Assembly (NCBI RefSeq): GCF_900101905.1
Contig: NZ_FNAJ01000008.1
Coordinates: 62,001-126,000 of the forward strand
Origin: Myxococcus virescens
GTDB lineage: Bacteria > Myxococcota > Myxococcia > Myxococcales > Myxococcaceae
DNA length: 64,000 bases
Reading direction: 5' to 3'
The position numbers and the translations under genes are program-made. The notes under the pieces were generated by a model that saw only the letters and a list, made by a program, of their open reading frames with translations, was not told the DNA's origin and ran no database searches. Shown piece after piece: positions 44,339 to 53,410 of this stretch. The number at the start of each line of letters is the position of its first letter. Positions within the stretch are counted from its first letter, which is position 1.

Positions 44339-46996
44339 ATGACGACGTGCAAGACGATGGAGAGCGCGGTTGCAGAACTGCGCAGGATGGCGACGCTGGA
44401 AACCTTGTGGACGGATGGCCAGTGGCGGGACGCCGTGGGGGCGCTGCTCGCGGCACTGTCCGCCCAGCAGCCCCCGCCCACGCCCGAGGAGGCGGCACGG
44501 GATGTGGCGAGCGTCATGGCTGCCGTAGAGGAGGCGCCCTTTGATGACGCGCGGCCCGCCTACAAGACCGACGCCGAAGACGCCCTCTCCCGCCTCGCCG
44601 CCCAGGCCGCGCGGGTGCCGGGGCTGGAGGAGCAGGCGCAGGCCGACAGGTACGCGATTCACGGAGCGCTGATGTGGTCCGGAGCGTGGCCCCTTGGCGT
44701 TGAGAAGCTGAAGCCCACCCGTCACGTCTCCGCCCTGTTGGAACGCCTGACGCAGGCCGAGTCCGAGCGCGATGCGGTCCGAGAGGAGTTGAAGCGGGAG
44801 AAGTCCCTCCGGAAGACGTGGGCAGACAACGTCCGGCAGGTGGAACTCGTGCTCGGCTTCGACCGGCCAGACGGCATGACGCTGAAGGATGCCAAGGACC
44901 ACATGGCCGGGGTGTCCACCCTCCGCGAGCGCGTGGCCACGCTGGAGCAACGCACCTTCGCCGCCGAGGGTGAAGTGCTCGAAGCTCGGAAAGAGCGTGA
45001 CGCTGCTGTCCGCCGTGGGGATGAAGCCGCCGCCCACTGGAATAGCCTCGCGGATGGCTGGCAGGAGACGGCCGGAAAGGAGCTGGCGCGCGCCGACACC
45101 GCCGAGGCCCGCGTGCGGGAACTGCTGGACCTGCTGCGCAAGCACGCGCGGCGAGTCCGGTGTCCGGACTGTGAAGGCATCGGCTCGCGGACGTGCAGCA
45201 CCTGCGAGGGGGACAAGGAGTGCTTGCCCCCAGAGGTGACGGCCGCTCTCGCCTCCCACCCCGCGCCCACCACCGGGGCGAAGTGCTCGCATTGCGGTGG
45301 CAAGGGATACGACGTGGACACGGACGAAGAGGGCGGAACCCAGAACGAGACGCACTTCCCGTGCTCGCGCTGCAAGGGCAAGGGACTGGAGCCCTCCCCC
45401 ACCCCGCCGCCCGGGCTGCTGGAGGCGGTGCTCGCTGCGGTGAACGCCGAGCGCTCCGGATGGGACATCGGAGGCGACCGAAGCGAGGCCGTGCATACGG
45501 CCTGCACCAACCTGGAGAACCGCATCCGTGTCGCCTTCGACGCCGCGAAGGGCGGGGAGGTGCCGAGCATCATCGTGGAGGGCGCCCAGCGTCCCAATGA
45601 CGACCGAGCGCCCACGTACATTCGTGCCGAGTTCCGCGAGTGTCCGGCGTGTGCGGCAAAGCCCGGCAGCCCGGCCCTGTGCCCGGAGTGCCTGGAGCGC
45701 CGCGAACTGTTCGCGTGTCGCGAGGGCGCCGCGAAGTACCGCGCGGCGGTGGAGCGGGCCCGTGATGTTGCAACACTCGCGAAGGTGTCTTTCGAGGCGT
45801 GGCGCGAACACCGGCGCCCTCCCAGCAAGTTGACCGAGGATCAAGCACAGGCAAGCGCAGTGGCGCGGCATGTCCTCGGCCTCGACTCCTCCACCCCCAG
45901 CGAGACGCTGGACAAGGCCAGGGTGGTGGAGGTGCTGCGCAAGTGGCTGCCTCCCACTCACGCTGTCTTCGAGGACCTCGGACTCGACACGCCACCGACC
46001 AGGCCGGGAGTCGGGGAGCCCCCCTCCCGTGACGACGTGCTCAACGCCTTCGCCGTGGAGGCGGACCCGGCCGGCGCGCTGGAGCGCTACCAGCGCGAGC
46101 ACCCTGCCCTTGCCGAGGACCTGGCGGCGCTGTTCCGCGAGGTGCTCCAGCCTCTGGTGGAGCAGGAGGGCCCGCTGGCCGCCGAGGACGAGGCGCTCAT
46201 CGACAAGGTGTGGACGCAGCACGCCGCCATCAAGCCGAAGCCCACGGTGGACCTGTGGCCCACGCTGACGGCCTTCTCGGCGGAGATGCGCCGCCTGCTG
46301 GACCACCACCGCCCGCGCAAGGGTGGCCGCGAGGGCTGGGTGCGCGACATGCCCGCCGCCCTCCTCCGCCGCGTCCAAGAGGAAGCCGACGAGGTGGAAC
46401 TGGGCCTTGCCGCGCGTGTCTCACCGGAAGTGCTGCTCGCCCGGTGCGCCGACGTGGCCAACATGGCGATGATGACGGCCGACGCCTACGCCCACCAACG
46501 CGCGCGGATGACGCCCGTGCCCGCGGTACCGCTCATCGAAGGCCCGGTTGACGAGCCTTCCGCGACGCCCGATCTGCACGCCGAGCACTGCACGCCGGAC
46601 GAGTGCAAGTACGGCGAGGGCCGGGCGTGCACCATGTGGCATGACCCGGCGCTGGAGGGGAAGCCTCCGCAGCGAGTGGTGTGGGAGGACAAGGACGTGC
46701 GGGTTCTCGCCAACGGGACGTTGCTGATTTTCGGACCGCATGGCTGGGGCCAGCCCCTCACGAAGACGATGCGCCTCCAGCGCCTCGCCCGCGCATTGGC
46801 CAAGGCGAAGTTCGACGCTCGTCTCGCTCGCGCCAGCCTCGCGAGCAGCGAGGAGGCACTCCGCCAGAAGGACAAGGCGGTTGCCGAGGACACGCGGGAG
46901 CGGGTGGCACGCATGGTGGAAAACGTCGGGCTCAAGAACCTGGCCTCTGTCATCCGCGCCGCCCCCCTGCGCGGGAAGGCGGTGCGCCGTGGGTAA
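44339..46996 (+). CDS. Large multidomain phage protein: coiled coil, zinc fingers, MazG-like domain
   Basis: 885 residues from ATG at 44339. N-terminal helical domain; coiled coil ~130-260; a DnaJ-type zinc region ~275-350 with CPDCEGIG, CSTCEGDKEC, CSHCGGKG and CSRCKGKG; a second Cys cluster ~430-455 (CPACAAK, CPECLER); and ~630-715 a segment like phage nucleotide-pyrophosphohydrolase (MazG-like) domains: RRVQEEADEVELGL and ARCADVANMAMMTAD, which carry the ExxE/D metal pattern. It could trim the nucleotide pool or act as a hub protein. First of a run of overlapping genes to 50918. The combination is one I do not recognise as a known single protein. Confidence 0.7.
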   Translation: MTTCKTMESAVAELRRMATLETLWTDGQWRDAVGALLAALSAQQPPPTPEEAARDVASVMAAVEEAPFDDARPAYKTDAEDALSRLAAQAARVPGLEEQAQADRYAIHGALMWSGAWPLGVEKLKPTRHVSALLERLTQAESERDAVREELKREKSLRKTWADNVRQVELVLGFDRPDGMTLKDAKDHMAGVSTLRERVATLEQRTFAAEGEVLEARKERDAAVRRGDEAAAHWNSLADGWQETAGKELARADTAEARVRELLDLLRKHARRVRCPDCEGIGSRTCSTCEGDKECLPPEVTAALASHPAPTTGAKCSHCGGKGYDVDTDEEGGTQNETHFPCSRCKGKGLEPSPTPPPGLLEAVLAAVNAERSGWDIGGDRSEAVHTACTNLENRIRVAFDAAKGGEVPSIIVEGAQRPNDDRAPTYIRAEFRECPACAAKPGSPALCPECLERRELFACREGAAKYRAAVERARDVATLAKVSFEAWREHRRPPSKLTEDQAQASAVARHVLGLDSSTPSETLDKARVVEVLRKWLPPTHAVFEDLGLDTPPTRPGVGEPPSRDDVLNAFAVEADPAGALERYQREHPALAEDLAALFREVLQPLVEQEGPLAAEDEALIDKVWTQHAAIKPKPTVDLWPTLTAFSAEMRRLLDHHRPRKGGREGWVRDMPAALLRRVQEEADEVELGLAARVSPEVLLARCADVANMAMMTADAYAHQRARMTPVPAVPLIEGPVDEPSATPDLHAEHCTPDECKYGEGRACTMWHDPALEGKPPQRVVWEDKDVRVLANGTLLIFGPHGWGQPLTKTMRLQRLARALAKAKFDARLARASLASSEEALRQKDKAVAEDTRERVARMVENVGLKNLASVIRAAPLRGKAVRRG

Positions 46997-47468
46997 GCGC
47001 ACGTTCGCCGCCGGCACGACGGTGGCCGTTTCCAAGACGGAGGCCGAAATCAAGGACCTGCTCCGCAGTCGCGGGGCCACGCGCACCGCCTTCGCCGAGG
47101 AAGAGGGCCGCGCGGTGGTGCTCTTCGACCTGCAGGACAGGCGCGTGAAGTTCACCATGCCCCTGCCCCTCCCCGTCCACCGCAGCTTCACCCACGACAA
47201 GCGCGGGAAGCAGCGGACCCAGGCCGCCGCCACCCGCGCATGGCAGCAGGCCTGCCGCGAGAAGTGGCGGGCCCTCCTCCTCACCATGAAGGCCAAGTTC
47301 GTCAGCGTGGACAACCAGGTCGAGACGTTCGAGGAGGCCTTCCTCGCGCACATCGTCACGCCTAGTGGGAAGACGGTGGGGCAGCACGCCTTGCCCGCCG
47401 TTGCCGAGGCGTACCGCACGGGCACCATGCCCCCGCTTCTGCCATCCGGAGAGGTGCACCGTGGCTGA
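46989..47468 (+). CDS. Phage protein of unknown function
   Basis: 159 residues from GTG at 46989, overlapping the previous gene by 8 nt. The first ~80 residues look like a compact alpha/beta unit (AEIKDLLRSRGATRTAF, then VVLFDLQDRRVKFTMPLP) found in phage proteins that process short substrates; no catalytic motif recognised. Next gene starts 8 nt before its end. Confidence 0.62.
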   Translation: MGKRTFAAGTTVAVSKTEAEIKDLLRSRGATRTAFAEEEGRAVVLFDLQDRRVKFTMPLPLPVHRSFTHDKRGKQRTQAAATRAWQQACREKWRALLLTMKAKFVSVDNQVETFEEAFLAHIVTPSGKTVGQHALPAVAEAYRTGTMPPLLPSGEVHRG

Positions 47469-48036
47469 GCCGACCGTCTACCAATACCGGCTGCGCACCC
47501 CGAAGGGGCGTTGGATCGCAGACGTCGTCATGCTCAGCGACGGCTACTTCTCTGCCGTCTCCAACTGCGGCGGCTATGCCTACCGGTGGGGAAGCCCGGG
47601 CAAGGAGTTCCGCGCCTTCGTCGCCGACCTGGAAGATGACGCGGACTACCTGTGCAGCAAGCTGGGCCGGGCCACATGGTGGGATGGCGCCGCCACACTC
47701 AAGGGCATCCGCGAATACATCCTTGAGTCTCGGCGCAAGAGCGGCTGGACGAAGGCGCGGGCCGCCCAGGAATGGCAGACGCTGGCCGATGCCCTCTCCC
47801 CCTACAGCGACAGCAGTCCGAGCGAGCACGACGAGATGGACGTCCACCAGTTCCACGACTGGTACGGCGAGACGAAAATCGACGATGGCTACGAGTTCGC
47901 GACGTACGACTACGAGCCGCAGCTCCGCGCGTTCTGCCGCGAGGTGATGCCAGTCCTGGCCGCTGCCATCCGCGAGCAGCTCAAGGCCGAGGCCGCAGCA
48001 GCCCCTGCGACGGGAAGCGAGGTGGCCCATGGGTGA
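47461..48036 (+). CDS. Phage protein of unknown function
   Basis: 191 residues from GTG at 47461, overlapping genes on both sides. Aromatic-rich, acidic (YQYRLRTPKGRWIADVVMLS, then HQFHDWYGETKIDDGYEF). No family recognised. Confidence 0.6.
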   Translation: MAEPTVYQYRLRTPKGRWIADVVMLSDGYFSAVSNCGGYAYRWGSPGKEFRAFVADLEDDADYLCSKLGRATWWDGAATLKGIREYILESRRKSGWTKARAAQEWQTLADALSPYSDSSPSEHDEMDVHQFHDWYGETKIDDGYEFATYDYEPQLRAFCREVMPVLAAAIREQLKAEAAAAPATGSEVAHG

Positions 48037-48850
48037 GAGCACTTCCCCGTTCACCATCAAGAGCGCAGCGCCCAGAAAGACGCGCATCCGCGACCTCGTC
48101 AACGTCTACAGCAAGGCGTCATGCCGGGTGTGGCTCACGCTGGACCGTCGCACGTTGGAGTTGGTGGAGGCCGATTCGCTGGGCAAGCCGATGGACGTGG
48201 GCACCCCTCCTGAGTGGCTGACCTACGAGTTGGAGCAGGACGGCTGGGACAACCTGGTGGACTACCCCTATCGCGAGGCGGAGCGCGTCGGGTGGGCACT
48301 GGCGTGCGGCATCGCGCCTGGCCAACCCTTCCTCGTCGAGGTGGACCCGCCTGTGCACAGCACGCACTGGACGGACTGTGGCTACGAGTACGACACGGAC
48401 TACAGCTCCGAGCTCGTCCGCGTGACGCCGCTGCCACCGGAGGACGTGGCCCGGCGCTGGGAGGTGTGGCTGTGGTGGGCGGCGCTGGACTGCGACGCGC
48501 GCGAGCGCGCCGCCGCAGCCCAGAAGGCGACGACGGAGGCACAGCGCGCGCTCGCACTCGCGGACCCGTCCGCGCTCTTCATCACCTCTGACGTCTACTT
48601 CGGCCCCCGCGATTCCATCGACTACATGCCGAGCGGCCTTCGCATCTACCTCAACAGCGCCCACCTTGGCCGGGGTGGCGGCGTGCTCGTGTCCGGCGAG
48701 GACGACAGGGGCGACCCGGGCAAGGCATGGGCCATGTTGCTGGAGCGCGCGGCCACGGTGCTGCCCAGCGTGCGGCCCGACTATCTCCGTGCGCTGCCGT
48801 GGCACCGGCCGCATATCAACCGGGAGGAGGTGCGCAGTGGACTGGACTGA
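48029..48850 (+). CDS. Phage protein of unknown function
   Basis: 273 residues, ATG at 48029 overlapping the previous stop by 8 nt. Rich in Trp and Tyr (DYPYREAERVGWALA; WLWWAALDCDARERA). No motif recognised. Confidence 0.62.
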   Translation: MGESTSPFTIKSAAPRKTRIRDLVNVYSKASCRVWLTLDRRTLELVEADSLGKPMDVGTPPEWLTYELEQDGWDNLVDYPYREAERVGWALACGIAPGQPFLVEVDPPVHSTHWTDCGYEYDTDYSSELVRVTPLPPEDVARRWEVWLWWAALDCDARERAAAAQKATTEAQRALALADPSALFITSDVYFGPRDSIDYMPSGLRIYLNSAHLGRGGGVLVSGEDDRGDPGKAWAMLLERAATVLPSVRPDYLRALPWHRPHINREEVRSGLD

Positions 48851-49211
48851 TGAGTCGCACCGAAGCCCCTGCGCGAAGTGTCCGTACCGCAAGGACGCGC
48901 CCCTTCGCCTGTGGCACCGGGACCACTTCCGGAAGCTGCTGCGCGACGATGAGAACGAGGTCGGCGGCCCGCTCTACGGTTGCCACAACGACGGCAAACG
49001 CCCCCGGGAGGAGGTGCGCCCCTGCGTCGGCTGGCTGCTGGACCAGCGCCGCCGGGGCACGCCTTCGATTCAACTCCGGCTCGCGCTCGTTCGGAACAAG
49101 GTGGCGCAGGACATGTATTCGCGAATCAGCAACGCGGGGCTCCGGCTGTACACATCCATCCAGGCGATGTGCCGTGCCAACGGAGTGCGACGCAACGGAG
49201 GTGCCAGGTGA
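48837..49211 (+). CDS. DUF6283-like small zinc protein
   Basis: 124 residues from GTG at 48837. Pattern SPCAKCPYRKDAP, LYGCHNDG and RPCVGWLL matches a phage/actinobacterial family with conserved Cys and His residues that I take to be DUF6283. Probably metal-binding; role unknown. Confidence 0.65.
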   Translation: MDWTDESHRSPCAKCPYRKDAPLRLWHRDHFRKLLRDDENEVGGPLYGCHNDGKRPREEVRPCVGWLLDQRRRGTPSIQLRLALVRNKVAQDMYSRISNAGLRLYTSIQAMCRANGVRRNGGAR

Positions 49212-49429
49212 GCGCGCGCCCCATTGAGGTGACGGTGCTATCCCCCGCGGGCGAGCCCCTCGGCACGTGGACGGGTACGCCCACCAACGCCCTCTGGCGG
49301 GCCACGCGCCAGACGCCGCGACTCACCGTGTCTGGTGCCACGCGCCCGTGTGAGCGACACGGCGAGGGCTGGGCGTTGCGCCTGCAAGAGGGAGAGCGCC
49401 CGCCCAAGAACAACGGGAGGGCCCGCTGA
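49208..49429 (+). CDS. Small phage protein
   Basis: 73 residues from GTG at 49208 overlapping the previous stop (GTGA), and ending on the first base of the next gene. Beta-rich; no motif recognised. Confidence 0.5.
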   Translation: MSARPIEVTVLSPAGEPLGTWTGTPTNALWRATRQTPRLTVSGATRPCERHGEGWALRLQEGERPPKNNGRAR

Positions 49430-50505
49430 TGAGCGCCCCCCTCGGAGGCTCGTACCGGTACACGCGTGAGGGGCGCGGCGTGTTCCACTTTCCCCTCGCG
49501 CGGCCGTGGACATGGGCGCTCACCCATCACGGCATGTGGTCGGTGTTCGTGGCGGACGTCGAGCCCGCACGCCAAGGAGTCCCTGCCCGGCGCCACCCGC
49601 TGCACCCGCCCGCCGAGCTCATGGGTTGCTGGCTGGCCATCTACGCGACGCAGGAGTACGACGCCGAAGCGGTCCGCTGGCTGCGCGAAGCCCATGGCTT
49701 GGAGGTGCCCGCCGGTGACGTGCTGCCGGCCGACAGCTACGTGGCCGTGGCCCGGCTCGCCGAGGTGTCCACGGTGGGCAATGACTACCGGGCATTCGGC
49801 CGCGACCCGTGGTGGGCGCCGCGCAACGCCCCGTTCTGTCGGGGCACCATCGCTTGGTGGCTGGAGGAGATTCAGTACGTGGAGCCGCTGCCGTCCGCGC
49901 CCGCGAAGCGCCTGGCGCCGGTGGACCCGGGGCTGGTGCCGGAGTTGCGCGAGCGGATGCGCTTGGCTCGGGACAAGCTGTGGCGCCCGGAGGTGTACGC
50001 AGTGCCGGCATCCCTTCCCACCCTCCCGGCACCGCCGCCGCGAGCCATCATCGACGACAGGCCGGTACCGCCCATGCTCGCCGTACCGGAGCAGCTCGGC
50101 CTGTTCGGCGAGGCGCCCCAGCGCGAGGAGTCCACCACCAGCACGCCCCTCATGCAGGAAGCCCCACCGGCAGAATCCCTGCCCGAGGCAGCCGTGCACG
50201 TGGACGTGTTGGACACCCTGCACCAACTCCAGCCGCCCTGCCGCACGCCGCCCGCGGTGCTGATGGAGGGTGCCAGGCGCGTCAGGGCGCTGCTCGCGGA
50301 CGGCAAGCCGCACGAGTGGCGCGAGCTGTGGGCGGTGGCCACCATCGACCCGGCACGAGGCAGCCTCGCCTATCGGGTGACAGAGGCGCTCGCCGTGCAC
50401 GGCCCGCTGCTCCCCTGGAGGGTGCGCACCACCGGCACCTGCAAGGGCGACGGCTATGCGTGGTTCACGCTCGCGGAGGACGTCTCGTGCTCCGCCACAC
50501 CCTGA
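49429..50505 (+). CDS. Phage protein with N-terminal ASCH-like domain
   Basis: 358 residues. The first ~150 residues resemble an ASCH/PUA-like fold: WTWALTHHGMW, then HPLHPPAELMGCWLAIYATQ and AVARLAEV, with GTIAWWLEEIQYVEPLP. Such domains bind RNA or modified nucleotides. A Pro-rich linker (~180-260) precedes a winged-helix-like C-terminal domain (LADGKPHEWRELWAVATI, LAYRVTEALAVHGPL). Possibly nucleic-acid binding; not proven. Confidence 0.6.
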   Translation: MSAPLGGSYRYTREGRGVFHFPLARPWTWALTHHGMWSVFVADVEPARQGVPARRHPLHPPAELMGCWLAIYATQEYDAEAVRWLREAHGLEVPAGDVLPADSYVAVARLAEVSTVGNDYRAFGRDPWWAPRNAPFCRGTIAWWLEEIQYVEPLPSAPAKRLAPVDPGLVPELRERMRLARDKLWRPEVYAVPASLPTLPAPPPRAIIDDRPVPPMLAVPEQLGLFGEAPQREESTTSTPLMQEAPPAESLPEAAVHVDVLDTLHQLQPPCRTPPAVLMEGARRVRALLADGKPHEWRELWAVATIDPARGSLAYRVTEALAVHGPLLPWRVRTTGTCKGDGYAWFTLAEDVSCSATP

Positions 50506-50918
50506 CGCACGCGCTTGAGTCTCTACGCCACCGGGTGGCGGCGGGCTCGCCCAGCCTGACGGCGGCGCTCCGCTACGTGCAGCTGTCGGACAGGGCCCGC
50601 GTCGAGTTGGACAAACTGCTCGACGCCACTCGCTTTGAGGTGCCGTGCGAGCAACTCGCGTCCCCCTTCGCCGGCCGCGAGGGCCAGGTGCCCACGCGCG
50701 CGCTCGTGAACTGGGTGGAGGCGAAGAAGGCCGTCTCCCACTGCGAGGGCCCACGCTCCGCTGGAGGACTCGGGCTCAGGGGCTGGGAGGACGTGGGCGG
50801 ACTGACGCGCCTGGAGGCGGTGGGCCTGCTGACGATGGCCCTGGAGCGGCTGGAGCGCACGCCCGAGGTGGGCGTGGGGCCGCTGTTCCCGGGGCTGAAC
50901 GGTCCGGGGCTCCGTTGA
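50487..50918 (+). CDS. Phage protein of unknown function
   Basis: 143 residues from GTG at 50487, overlapping the previous gene by 19 nt. Helical (LRHTLTHALESLRHR; RLEAVGLLTMALERLE). Last of the overlapping train that began at 44339. Confidence 0.52.
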   Translation: MLRHTLTHALESLRHRVAAGSPSLTAALRYVQLSDRARVELDKLLDATRFEVPCEQLASPFAGREGQVPTRALVNWVEAKKAVSHCEGPRSAGGLGLRGWEDVGGLTRLEAVGLLTMALERLERTPEVGVGPLFPGLNGPGLR

Positions 50919-51060
50919 GCGCTACGTTTTGTGCACCTCGCGAACACCCTGAGTGACGCAACCCTAATCGAACATGGGGCGGCCGAATCCTTGCCACAAT
51001 CCCTTTCATAAATTACCGCAGACTGCACGCCCTATGCCATGGCGAGCACCGGATCTCGCG

Positions 51061-51089
51061 TTGACACACTGTATCTGCCCCCATAGTTT
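51061..51089 (+). promoter_or_regulatory. Sigma70-type promoter for the antirepressor gene
   Basis: TTGACA (51061-51066), 17-nt spacer, TAGTTT (51084-51089), in a 315-nt gap (50919-51233) without other genes. The gap is noticeably AT-richer than the flanks. The start codon of the antirepressor is 145 nt downstream, leaving a long leader. Confidence 0.55.
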
Positions 51090-51233
51090 GTGGCTGGTTG
51101 ATAACAGACCTACCCGCAATCGACGCAAGTGATTGTGGCAATCCCAGCCATCCGACAGCGTGTCGCCGTCTCAAGTCCACCCCGCGTCCGGTATCCGGTC
51201 GCGACCCACATTCTCGCCCCAGGAGAGTTGCGC

Positions 51234-52043
51234 ATGTCGTCGTGCAAGCCGAGCAGTCTCACCATCAACGACGTGGTCGTGAATCAGGACTCCAACGGGC
51301 GCTATTGCCTCAACGACCTGCACCGGGCTGCGGTAGCCAGCGGCATCAACGCCCGGACGAAAGAACCGGGGAAGTTCCTTTCAAGCCCCCAGATTGTGGC
51401 CCTCGTCCATGAATTGACCGCCACGCTGGGCGATACCCAGATTCTGGGTATCGCACCTGTTGAGAGCATCCGCGGCGGTCCGAATCAGGGGACGTACGTC
51501 TGCCGAACCCTCGTCTTCCGGTACGCGGCGTGGGTGTCCGCAGCCTTTGAGTTGAAGGTCTACAAGGTCTTCGAGGATTACGTGGACGGGCGGCTCGTGC
51601 CCACAACCCCCTCCTTCCCTGTCCCAAAGTCCCTCGCCGAAGCGCTCCGGCTCGCCGCCGACCTTGCCGACAAGGTGGAGGCGAAGGACCGGCAACTCGT
51701 CGCCCAGAAGCCTGCGGTGGAGTTCCTGGACCGCTTCGTGGAGGCGAAGTCCACCAAGGGGTTGCGCGAGGTGGCGAAGGTGCTCGGGCTCAAGGAGAAG
51801 GACTTCGTGGCCCGTCTCGTCGACGACGGCGTGATGTTCCGCCAGTCCGGGCGCCTGCTGCCCTCGGCGGAGTACCAGCACCGTGGCTACTTCGAAGTGA
51901 AGACGGGCGAAACCAGGGGCTACGTCTACGCTCAGGTACGCTTCACTCCCGCGGGCATCGCGTGGGCCGCGAAGCGCTACGCCATCCCCGCCGAGCCCGG
52001 AAGTCCCTCTTCGGCACACCGCTTGCCGATGGCCCCCTCCTGA
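51234..52043 (+). CDS. Phage antirepressor with KilA-N and KilAC domains
   Basis: 269 residues; AGGAGAG precedes ATG at 51234. The N-terminal KilA-N DNA-binding domain (LTINDVVVNQDSNGRYCLND, then YVCRTLVFRYAAWVSAAFEL) and the C-terminal KilAC/ANT domain (STKGLREVAKVLGLKEKDFV, GYVYAQVRFTPAGIAW) are both clear. Such proteins relieve phage repressors and help switch to lytic growth. Own promoter predicted at 51061. Confidence 0.87.
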   Translation: MSSCKPSSLTINDVVVNQDSNGRYCLNDLHRAAVASGINARTKEPGKFLSSPQIVALVHELTATLGDTQILGIAPVESIRGGPNQGTYVCRTLVFRYAAWVSAAFELKVYKVFEDYVDGRLVPTTPSFPVPKSLAEALRLAADLADKVEAKDRQLVAQKPAVEFLDRFVEAKSTKGLREVAKVLGLKEKDFVARLVDDGVMFRQSGRLLPSAEYQHRGYFEVKTGETRGYVYAQVRFTPAGIAWAAKRYAIPAEPGSPSSAHRLPMAPS

Positions 52044-52058
52044 GTGCGCCCGCAGCGG

Positions 52059-52424
52059 CTACCCGTCCACCACCAGCCAATCGCCGCGGCAGGTGGAGCA
52101 CTCGCGCCTGGTGAGTCCTGGCACGGCCACCACTGTGGTGATGCGCGCCTCATAGGGCGAGCACTTCCCGCAGCCCTCCGCCATGGCGCGCACCGGAAGC
52201 GTGTGCTCGTGCGGAGGGAGGCGCAGCATCTTGAGCCACTCCTCCACCCAAGCCGCGCTCACCTTGAGGTCCAGCGTGTGCTCCGGGCCCTCCACCACCA
52301 AGTTGTGCTGGAGCGCCAGCCAGTACAGCCGGAACAGGTCGGTGACGCCCTTGAGCGCCGGTCCTCGGGCTGCGGCCTCGCGGCCCAACTGCTCCAGGTG
52401 CCGTTTCAGCTCCTCGCGTGTCAC
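52059..52424 (-). CDS. Small zinc-ribbon phage protein
   Basis: 121 residues from GTG at 52424. Helical N-terminus (VTREELKRHLEQLGRE); C-terminus with CGKC and CSTC, a likely zinc ribbon. Only minus-strand gene in this part; the ribosome site is weak. Confidence 0.5.
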   Translation of the reverse strand: MTREELKRHLEQLGREAAARGPALKGVTDLFRLYWLALQHNLVVEGPEHTLDLKVSAAWVEEWLKMLRLPPHEHTLPVRAMAEGCGKCSPYEARITTVVAVPGLTRRECSTCRGDWLVVDG

Positions 52425-52496
52425 GGGCGGAGAGTGCCACGGCCCGGCAGGTGGCGCGAGCAGACGGCCATGTCCACCTTCTCGGCAGGAGGCCCC

Positions 52497-52709
52497 ATGC
52501 CCTGCTCCCGCCTGCCCGTCGTCCGCCAGCACCTCACCGCCGCGGCCGTGTCCCTCTTCGCGGAGGCCGTCCAGGCTGACGGAGTGCCACCTGCCCGCAT
52601 CCAGCGCGTTGCCCTCCTGGTGGATGAGGCCCTGGCCGAGCTCGATGCGCCAACGGCCCCGGCGGACGTGCGCGGACCGGTGCCCGAGGACTGGACAGGT
52701 GCGCATTGA
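52497..52709 (+). CDS. Small helical phage protein
   Basis: 70 residues; AGGAGG lies 4 nt before ATG at 52497. Helical with repeated ALLVDEALAEL. Ends by overlapping the open frame of the next lipoprotein. Unknown function. Confidence 0.48.
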   Translation: MPCSRLPVVRQHLTAAAVSLFAEAVQADGVPPARIQRVALLVDEALAELDAPTAPADVRGPVPEDWTGAH

Positions 52710-52747
52710 CGCGCGGAATAGCGCACATGGTATGCCTCACCGCTGCC

Positions 52748-53410
52748 ATGACTATTCCCTCACTGCTAAAGCTCCCCGTCCGCATCCTGCCTACGGGACT
52801 CTGCGCGCTGACATTCCTGGCGCCAGCCGCCTGCGGTTCCTCAGACCCCGCTGATGACAGGCCCGGTTCGACCCGGGGCACAATTTATGGGGATTACAAC
52901 GACGAGTGGAGAGAACACTTTCCCCCTTCTTCCTCCGTCAATCTCGAAGGGCAATACGTTCCACCGGACGTACATCTTCTCCGATTCTGCGGCCACGCTG
53001 TAGGAACCCCCGAAAATATACCGGGGACCTCTGATTCGCTTTGCTACACCGTGCACCTCGAAAAGACTGTTTTGGGCACCGGCCCAACAACCTTGTCCAT
53101 CGACGGACACATCGAGGTCTCTGTTGCAGGAAACGACAACCAGCCGCCGCCCACCTTCGTCCCCCGTGGGAGTCATTCGGCGAGTGTGAGGCGTGCCTGG
53201 GTCAAATCCAGCTGCGACGGTGAACACTATTTCGACAACCCCGTACGGCAGGAAGTGACTGGGACGTTGGAGCTCAGCGTGAACACGGCAAAGCGGGTGT
53301 CGGGCAGATTCAAGATTGAAACGTCCGGGCGAGCCGCAGGCCCATGTCCGACAAACAGAACCCGTGCCGACCTTACGTTTGACAACTCCATACAGCCCTC
53401 CTTCGACTGA
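52748..53410 (+). CDS. Lipoprotein of unknown function, lower GC than neighbours
   Basis: 220 residues from ATG at 52748, giving the lipoprotein signal ...ALTFLAPAAC. Mature part beta-rich with four cysteines. Third-codon bias is clearly weaker than in adjacent phage genes, and A/T-rich codons are common from 52870 to 53400, pointing to separate origin. A surface lipoprotein on a prophage may act in lysogenic conversion; not shown. Confidence 0.65.
   Translation: MTIPSLLKLPVRILPTGLCALTFLAPAACGSSDPADDRPGSTRGTIYGDYNDEWREHFPPSSSVNLEGQYVPPDVHLLRFCGHAVGTPENIPGTSDSLCYTVHLEKTVLGTGPTTLSIDGHIEVSVAGNDNQPPPTFVPRGSHSASVRRAWVKSSCDGEHYFDNPVRQEVTGTLELSVNTAKRVSGRFKIETSGRAAGPCPTNRTRADLTFDNSIQPSFD

Noticed and set aside
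44228-46378. 716-codon minus-strand frame
   Set aside because: Shadow of the zinc-finger/MazG-like gene, which has ordered motifs and neighbour coupling.
46240-46480. MazZ-type domain implying a diaminopurine (Z-genome) phage
   Set aside because: No PurZ, DatZ or DpoZ gene is seen, and the domain similarity is only to the broad MazG-like group.
52044-52496. Extended N-terminus for the small helical plus-strand gene
   Set aside because: The extension is antisense to a Cys-bearing minus-strand gene and a good AGGAGG site marks the later ATG.
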